Source: Capnocytophaga cynodegmi DSM 19736 (GTDB lineage Bacteria > Bacteroidota > Bacteroidia > Flavobacteriales > Flavobacteriaceae). From it: a stretch of DNA of 64,000 bases. Positions 62,108 to 64,000 of this stretch are shown piece after piece. The stretch is taken from assembly GCF_000379185.1 (NCBI RefSeq), contig NZ_KB900704.1, forward strand, positions 1-64,000. The letters run 5' to 3'. The stretch's first letter is position 1, and each line of letters begins with the position of its first letter. The position numbers were made by a program, and so were the translations under genes. The notes below the pieces were generated by a model that had not been told where the DNA came from, did not search any database, and saw only the letters and a list, made by a program, of their open reading frames with translations.

Positions 62108-63202
62108 ATGAGATATATTACACATTTTGTCCGTTTTATCGTAGGCGTACTATTTATCATTAGCGGACTTATCAAACTCAATGACCCTATCGGGTTTTCA
62201 TTTAAGTTAGAAGAATACTTTAGCGAACCTGTACTAAATCTGCCTTTCTTAGAACCTTTCGCTCTTTGGTTAGCAATTGCTGTTTGTATAGTAGAAGTAC
62301 TTTTAGGGGTAATGTTACTTGTTGGCTACAAAACAAAACTTACGTTGTGGTCATTACTTGCTATGCTGATATTCTTTGGCTTCCTTACCTTCTACTCTGC
62401 TTATTTTAATAAAGTTACAGATTGTGGCTGCTTTGGTGATGTTATCAAATTCACTCCTTGGCAATCCTTCGGAAAAGATGTGTTTCTATTGGTATTAACT
62501 TTAATCCTCTTTATTGGTCAAAAGTATATTACGCCCATCATAAAAGGGAACACTCCTTTAGTTATCAGTGTATTATCTTTAATAGGTTGTATTGCTTTTG
62601 TACACCACGTTTATAATCATTTGCCTGTGGGAGACTTCAGAGCTTACAAGATAGGCACAAACATTCCCGAGGGGATGATTGTTCCTGAAGGGGCTCCCCT
62701 ACCAAAGTATGATTATCACTGGAAATTCAACGTAAACGGAAAAGAGGAAGTATTTGTAACACAAGGTAATTACCCAAAAGTAGATGGAGAGTTCGTGTCT
62801 TTTGATACAAAATTAATAGATCCTGGCTATACGCCTCCCATTCACGATTTCTTCATAGAAAAAAATGGTGAAAGTTACTTTGACGAAATGATGGATAAAG
62901 AAAAGCTACTTGTAGTGACTTCTTATCGTATTGATAAATCTGACAAAGAAGCATTTAAAGCCATCAAAAAGGTAACAGATAAAGCATTAAAACAGGGATA
63001 CACCGTAATCGGCTTAACTTCTATCATTGAACAAGTTGAACAAATTAAAAAAGATTACGAACTAAATTTCGACTTTTATTTTAACGACGAAACTACTTTA
63101 AAAACAATGATTCGTTCTAATCCTGGAGTTATTACACTCAAAAAAGGGAATATCACGGACAAAAAGCACTTTAACGATGTGGATAAATTGCAATTACATT
63201 AA
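62108..63202 (+). CDS. BT_3928 family DoxX-like membrane protein
   Basis: 364 residues. The N-terminal half is a DoxX/MauE-like four-helix membrane domain (FVRFIVGVLFIISGLIKLNDPIGFSFKLEEYF, ending with TDCGCFGDVIKFTPWQSFGKD). The CGCFG cysteine pair faces the periplasm as in MauE/VKOR-like relatives. The C-terminal half (about 190-364) is a soluble thioredoxin-like domain without a CxxC. Probably involved in redox or respiratory functions at the inner membrane; the conserved DUF1599 neighbour gives no direct clue. Confidence 0.88.
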   Translation: MRYITHFVRFIVGVLFIISGLIKLNDPIGFSFKLEEYFSEPVLNLPFLEPFALWLAIAVCIVEVLLGVMLLVGYKTKLTLWSLLAMLIFFGFLTFYSAYFNKVTDCGCFGDVIKFTPWQSFGKDVFLLVLTLILFIGQKYITPIIKGNTPLVISVLSLIGCIAFVHHVYNHLPVGDFRAYKIGTNIPEGMIVPEGAPLPKYDYHWKFNVNGKEEVFVTQGNYPKVDGEFVSFDTKLIDPGYTPPIHDFFIEKNGESYFDEMMDKEKLLVVTSYRIDKSDKEAFKAIKKVTDKALKQGYTVIGLTSIIEQVEQIKKDYELNFDFYFNDETTLKTMIRSNPGVITLKKGNITDKKHFNDVDKLQLH

Positions 63203-63238
63203 TATTTTTGCAAATCACAAACATACAATTTAACACAT

Positions 63239-63272
63239 AAAGGGAAGCAATACAAAATTGTTTCCCTTTCTT
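63239..63272 (+). terminator. terminator after BT_3928 gene
   Basis: Stem aaagggaagcaa/ttgtttcccttt (one G-U) followed by T-rich DNA. Confidence 0.8.
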
Positions 63273-63404
63273 ATTTTGACACAAAACACTAATTATAAGA
63301 TTTTTACACATCAGTCATAACAATCTATTTTAACATATTCGAAAGAAATTTTGTTTATTCTATTTTTAATTCTTAATTTGCGTTGTAATTTTAAATGAAA
63401 AGCT

Positions 63405-64000
63405 ATGAATGCTGTTACGCGTTTGTTTGATATTCCTTATCATCAATTGAAAAATTCTCCATCAGAAGCGGCTTTCGTTACAAAATACAACGGAAAATGG
63501 GAAAAAACTTCAACTCAGGAATATATCGATAAATTCAATAAAATTAGTCGTGGGTTGTTGCGTCTGGGTGTCGAAAAAAACGATAAAATTGCTGTCATTT
63601 CGTCAAATAATCGTACAGAATGGCACGTTCTTGATATGGGAATTCTGCAAATTGGAGCTCAAAATGTTCCTGTTTATCCTACCATTTCTTTAGAAGATTA
63701 TGAGTATATATTCAATCACGCTGAATGCAAATATTGCTTTGTTTCAGATAAAGAATTGCTTGACAAAATAACTTCAATTCAAGATAAACTTCCAAATCTT
63801 AAAGGTGTATATACATTTGATGATGTCCCTTATGCCCATAGCTGGAAAGAAATATTAGATTTGGGAGAAGATAGCAGTAATCAAAAGGAAGTAGAAAGAC
63901 TCAAAACCAGCATTCAACCCAATGATTTAGCTACAATTATCTACACTTCAGGAACTACTGCTCGTCCAAAAGGAGTGATGCTTTCACATAATAATATCAT
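63405..64000 (+). CDS. long-chain fatty acid-CoA ligase, N-terminal part
   Basis: Starts MNAVTRLFDIPYHQLKNSPS at 63405 and stays open to the window edge (198 codons visible). AMP-dependent synthetase features are clear: VISSNNRTEWHVLDMGILQIGAQNVPVYPT and the phosphate-binding loop IIYTSGTTARPKGVMLSH at the end. Activates long-chain fatty acids as acyl-CoA at the inner membrane face. The C-terminal two thirds lie outside the window. Confidence 0.9.
   Translation, partial: MNAVTRLFDIPYHQLKNSPSEAAFVTKYNGKWEKTSTQEYIDKFNKISRGLLRLGVEKNDKIAVISSNNRTEWHVLDMGILQIGAQNVPVYPTISLEDYEYIFNHAECKYCFVSDKELLDKITSIQDKLPNLKGVYTFDDVPYAHSWKEILDLGEDSSNQKEVERLKTSIQPNDLATIIYTSGTTARPKGVMLSHNNI

Overview
The window is AT-rich chromosomal DNA from a member of the Bacteroidota, family Flavobacteriaceae, most likely a Capnocytophaga-like host-associated species. 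The family level rests on direct signs: many promoters of the TAnnTTTG type, almost no Shine-Dalgarno sites, type IX secretion (T9SS) signatures (PorP/SprF and a gliding-motility C-terminal domain), the fur-purA pair, OmpP1/FadL and BT_3928-type proteins, and a Bacteroides-type mobilizable element with IntDOT-like tyrosine recombinases. The genus is an inference.

Left chromosomal part (1-37.3 kb). Mostly ordinary housekeeping genes in short operons: a beta-barrel protein and CPBP protease; fur-purA-panB; a DUF1275 membrane protein overlapping an RluA pseudouridine synthase; tRNA-Thr and tex; an ABC exporter / ECF sigma / probable anti-sigma / periplasmic sensor operon; menE; ilvE; tRNA-Arg; a LolD-type ATPase with an unlisted 47-residue membrane protein; a dicarboxylate symporter with a cNMP/CBS/DUF294 protein; lrgAB-like genes; a GH109 lipoprotein; proS; fumC; an acyltransferase with a bacilliredoxin; an acyl-CoA hydrolase/transferase with a small FeoB-associated-type Cys protein; metG; a Tyr/Asn-rich lipoprotein with an OmpP1/FadL porin; an alpha/beta hydrolase with a cyclophilin.

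Mobile element (about 37.4-49.2 kb). Base composition rises sharply. Core genes, mostly on the minus strand, are relaxase, MobC-like protein, a candidate oriT, DUF3408 (frameshifted), a CHC2/Toprim primase, two excisionase-like HTH proteins, and two tyrosine recombinases. The outer recombinase is broken by an apparent one-base deletion that removes its active-site tyrosine. A ~160-bp sequence occurs twice, at 37523 and 39552, and brackets cargo 1. Cargo 1 is a 64-residue single-pass membrane protein overlapping a 359-residue protein of LPO_1073/Vpar_1526 type, preceded by a near-perfect sigma-54 (-24/-12) promoter. Both proteins carry the same polar STI-x-Q motif. This is the best candidate for an undescribed system, possibly anti-phage. 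Cargo 2 is a GNAT acetyltransferase, an AlkD-like HEAT protein and a HEPN-like protein.

Right chromosomal part (49.2-64 kb). A T9SS-secreted metalloprotease with a PorP/SprF partner, aroB, proline dehydrogenase, and a somewhat GC-richer block dcu-ansB-DUF4469-porin that would import and deaminate asparagine and feed fumarate respiration. Then endonuclease I lipoprotein, DUF1599, a DoxX-type BT_3928 protein and the start of a long-chain acyl-CoA synthetase cut by the window edge. No rRNA, CRISPR array or complete insertion sequence was seen.
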